Shown piece by piece: positions 8,918-10,230 of a stretch of DNA of 10,230 bases. Below the pieces are notes generated by a model. That model did no database searches. It was not told where the DNA came from and worked only from the letters and a program-made list of their open reading frames with translations. Positions within the stretch are counted from its first letter, which is position 1. Each line of letters opens with the position of its first letter. Source of the stretch: Cochliopodium minus (lineage: Eukaryota; Discosea; Himatismenida; Cochliopodiidae); the NCBI GenBank assembly GCA_024220525.1, contig JAMYWO010000394.1, forward strand, positions 1 to 10,230. Reading direction: 5' to 3'. Both the position numbers and the translations under genes were made by a program.

Positions 8918-9007
8918 AGTTCTATTGATTTCATAAATTAATTTTATTTTTTTATATTTTTTAAATTTTTTTTTTGATAAGTTAAGTCTTTTTGTTAATT
9001 ATTTTTT

Positions 9008-9050
9008 AATAAAACCGCTTTTAAATTTAAATTAAAGTGGAAATACAAAT
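9008..9050 (+). repeat. 43-bp direct repeat, copy B, ending at the N
   Basis: Partner of 8769-8811. The repeat ends exactly where the ambiguous base at 9051 begins, so the repeat may have been an assembly branch point rather than a true local duplication. Confidence 0.9.
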
Positions 9051-9222
9051 NAGAATCACTCCTCCCAAAAAAGTTTCCCAAAACAACATTCCTTCAAAGG
9101 TTAATATCAAAACTGCTCCTAAAAACTTTGTCCAAGTGATACCCCCAAAAGAAAACAGGAAATTGATTATCAAAAAGCCTGTTAAAGGAAGCCAATCTAC
9201 TCTTTCTTGGGATAATAAATAA
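9038..9222 (+). CDS. Unidentified terminal exon B (61 aa plus stop), Lys/Pro-rich tail
   Basis: Same leader and phase as exon A. The frame reads (V)EIQ-x-RITPPKKVSQNN, continues through IPSKVNIKTAPKNFVQVIPP and ends SQSTLSWDNK with TAA at 9220-9222. The unknown base 9051 is the third position of an ATN codon (Ile, or Met if G). Codons are richer in C and G than the surroundings, so it is very likely coding. It looks like a basic, probably disordered C-terminal tail. I do not recognise a family. The first seven residues are homologous to exon A (VEIQIKI against VEIQxRI), after which the two diverge completely. No upstream exon other than the acyltransferase is visible on this strand. Confidence 0.55.
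9051..9051. other. Ambiguous base N, possible scaffold join
   Basis: This is the only non-ACGT base in the window. It directly follows the second copy of the 43-bp repeat, inside an open frame that stays in frame across it. It is either an unresolved polymorphism or a scaffolding join. Confidence 0.95.
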
Positions 9223-9420
9223 AGGTTGTTAAAATTAAAATATTTCCCACATTTTTAAACCCTATTCCAAACTTTCTTGCTAAATTAGATGACTTTCTTA
9301 TTTTCTAAATATTTATTTTTTTTGTTGAATTTTTGATAGCTTTTTATAAAAAATAAAAAATTGAGAAAATAAAAAAAAATATAAAAAAAAAAAAAATTGA
9401 GAAAGAAAAAATAGAAAAGA

Positions 9421-9683
9421 ATGGACAACTTTAAAAAATATTGCACTGTTTGTAAGCAAGAAAGATTGCCAAGTTCAAGTAATGCTAAATTTGATGTAGA
9501 TTATTGTAAATTATACTCCCTCTTTATTGTAAAAACAATCAATCCTAAATTTTAATATCCCAAATGAATATAGGCTCTAATTGCAAAGGGGTGACAGATT
9601 TTAGCGAAAATAATGAACCAGTATTTGGTCTTTCCCAAGAAGAAAAGGATAATAAACCAGTAAAAATGAGGGGAAAGAAATAG
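9421..9683 (+). CDS. Small two-exon protein with two CxxC pairs, 64 aa
   Basis: Exons 9421-9505 and 9574-9683 join across a 68-base GT-AG intron (GTAAATTAT...GAATATAG) with the Cys29 codon split T|GC. The product starts MDNFKKYCTVCKQERLPSS, then FDVDYCSNCKGVTDFSENN, and ends PVKMRGKK with TAG. Cys8-x2-Cys11 and Cys29-x2-Cys32, 17 residues apart, form a four-cysteine set typical of small zinc ribbons, so metal binding is likely. The second pair exists only in the spliced form; without splicing the frame ends at about 45 residues with one pair, which supports the intron. The C-terminal half is polar and probably disordered. I do not recognise a named family; nucleic-acid or protein binding is possible but inferred. 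Its 3' end faces the peptidase gene across the circular join. Confidence 0.72.
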
Positions 9684-10153
9684 TATGATAGAATAGAATC
9701 AAAGTTGTTTATTATAATTAAAGAATTTAATTTTCAGGAAATTTGTTTTCCTTTATTTATTTTCGTTTTTAACTTTTTTTCAAACCCACACTATAAATTT
9801 TTTAATCAAATAAAATAAAAATAAAATAAGAGGAAGAGTATATCAGGTTTGATGGATTCGTAGGGACAAGATGTTACAATTTAGAGCAATAAAATCTTTG
9901 TTTCTATGATTTATATCAATCATATTATTATTTTTTTGAAATTATAAAAATAAGTGGAACATATATGTTCACCTCTAAATCCAGTTCAATGAAAGAGAAT
10001 ACCATACAAAATTAAAATCTTGAGATATAATGAATATTTCTTTCAATCAAAGGTATATAATTTATTTAGCATTATTTTTATATCATTCTCTATTCCAATC
10101 TATCCATAAATGAAAAGATATATTTCGTTGATTTTACAATAGTATTAAAAAAA
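9684..10153. other. Convergent 3' intergenic region with no gene recognised
   Basis: These 470 bases lie between the stop of the CxxC protein and, across the join, the stop of the C39-like peptidase gene. Most is A/T-rich filler, suitable for two 3' ends. A patch at about 9830-9895 is visibly richer in G and C and contains a short open stretch (EEEYIRFDGFVGTRCYNLEQ, then TAA), but no supporting start or splice context is evident. I see no tRNA or rRNA. Confidence 0.5.
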
Positions 10154-10230
10154 AATTTAATTGAAATATTTTTAAATTTAATTTCCAATAAAATTATTTT
10201 TATTTTTGAATCAGATCTTGATGGTGAGTC
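10154..10230. repeat. Right copy of exact 77-bp terminal direct repeat
   Basis: Identical to bases 1-77. It repeats the 3' end of the C39-like peptidase gene (its TGA stop, read on the minus strand, falls here at 10211-10213). Joining the ends places the plus-strand CxxC protein gene and the minus-strand peptidase gene convergently, about 530 bases apart. Confidence 0.95.

Noticed and set aside
1-10230. A complete virus, phage or plasmid, suggested by the direct terminal repeat.
   Set aside because: All recognisable genes are intron-rich eukaryotic cellular genes, and there is no replication, packaging, capsid or mobilisation gene. The repeat length points to an assembly overlap rather than viral terminal redundancy.

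Overview
The window is AT-rich eukaryotic DNA (roughly three quarters A+T) from an intron-dense protist. Coding stretches are short islands of balanced composition separated by 54-260 base introns made mostly of A and T runs. Almost all introns are GT-AG, often with GTAAAA-type donors. Spliced by hand, five loci give continuous proteins, with every exon phase matching. The code is standard: TGA, TAG and TAA all act as terminal stops. A mitochondrial carnitine acyltransferase points to an aerobic protist with fatty-acid oxidation. An amoeboid group such as Heterolobosea or Amoebozoa is a guess, not a demonstration.

Layout. Four genes lie head-to-tail on the minus strand with gaps of only 86-215 bases: an 11-exon, 374-residue RCC1-repeat beta-propeller (6980 to 4853); two tandem Mu-like glutathione S-transferases (4637 to 3620, intact; 3533 to 2469, with an in-frame TAG); and an 11-exon secreted C39-like cysteine peptidase of 339 residues (2329 to 58). 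A 399-base divergent gap separates the RCC1 gene from a plus-strand carnitine acyltransferase (7380 to 8703). That gene has a mitochondrial-type N-terminus but lacks its catalytic half. After it come two unidentified terminal exons (8799-8917 and 9038-9222) that share a 43-base leader, a single N at 9051, and a two-exon 64-residue protein with two CxxC pairs (9421-9683).

The first 77 bases recur exactly as the last 77. The contig therefore closes on itself as a 10,153-base circle, with the peptidase gene running up to the join. This could be extrachromosomal circular DNA, a tandem chromosomal array, or an assembly-graph artefact. No replication, integration, capsid or transposase gene is present.

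The genes do not form an obvious pathway. GST (detoxification), RCC1 (scaffold or exchange factor), secreted peptidase and carnitine acyltransferase look like ordinary neighbours in a compact nuclear genome. The points of interest are the circular topology, the truncated acyltransferase next to duplicated terminal exons, the microexons (10, 11 and 19 nt), a GC-AG intron, the exon-per-blade structure of the RCC1 gene, and patchy homogenisation of the GST pair.
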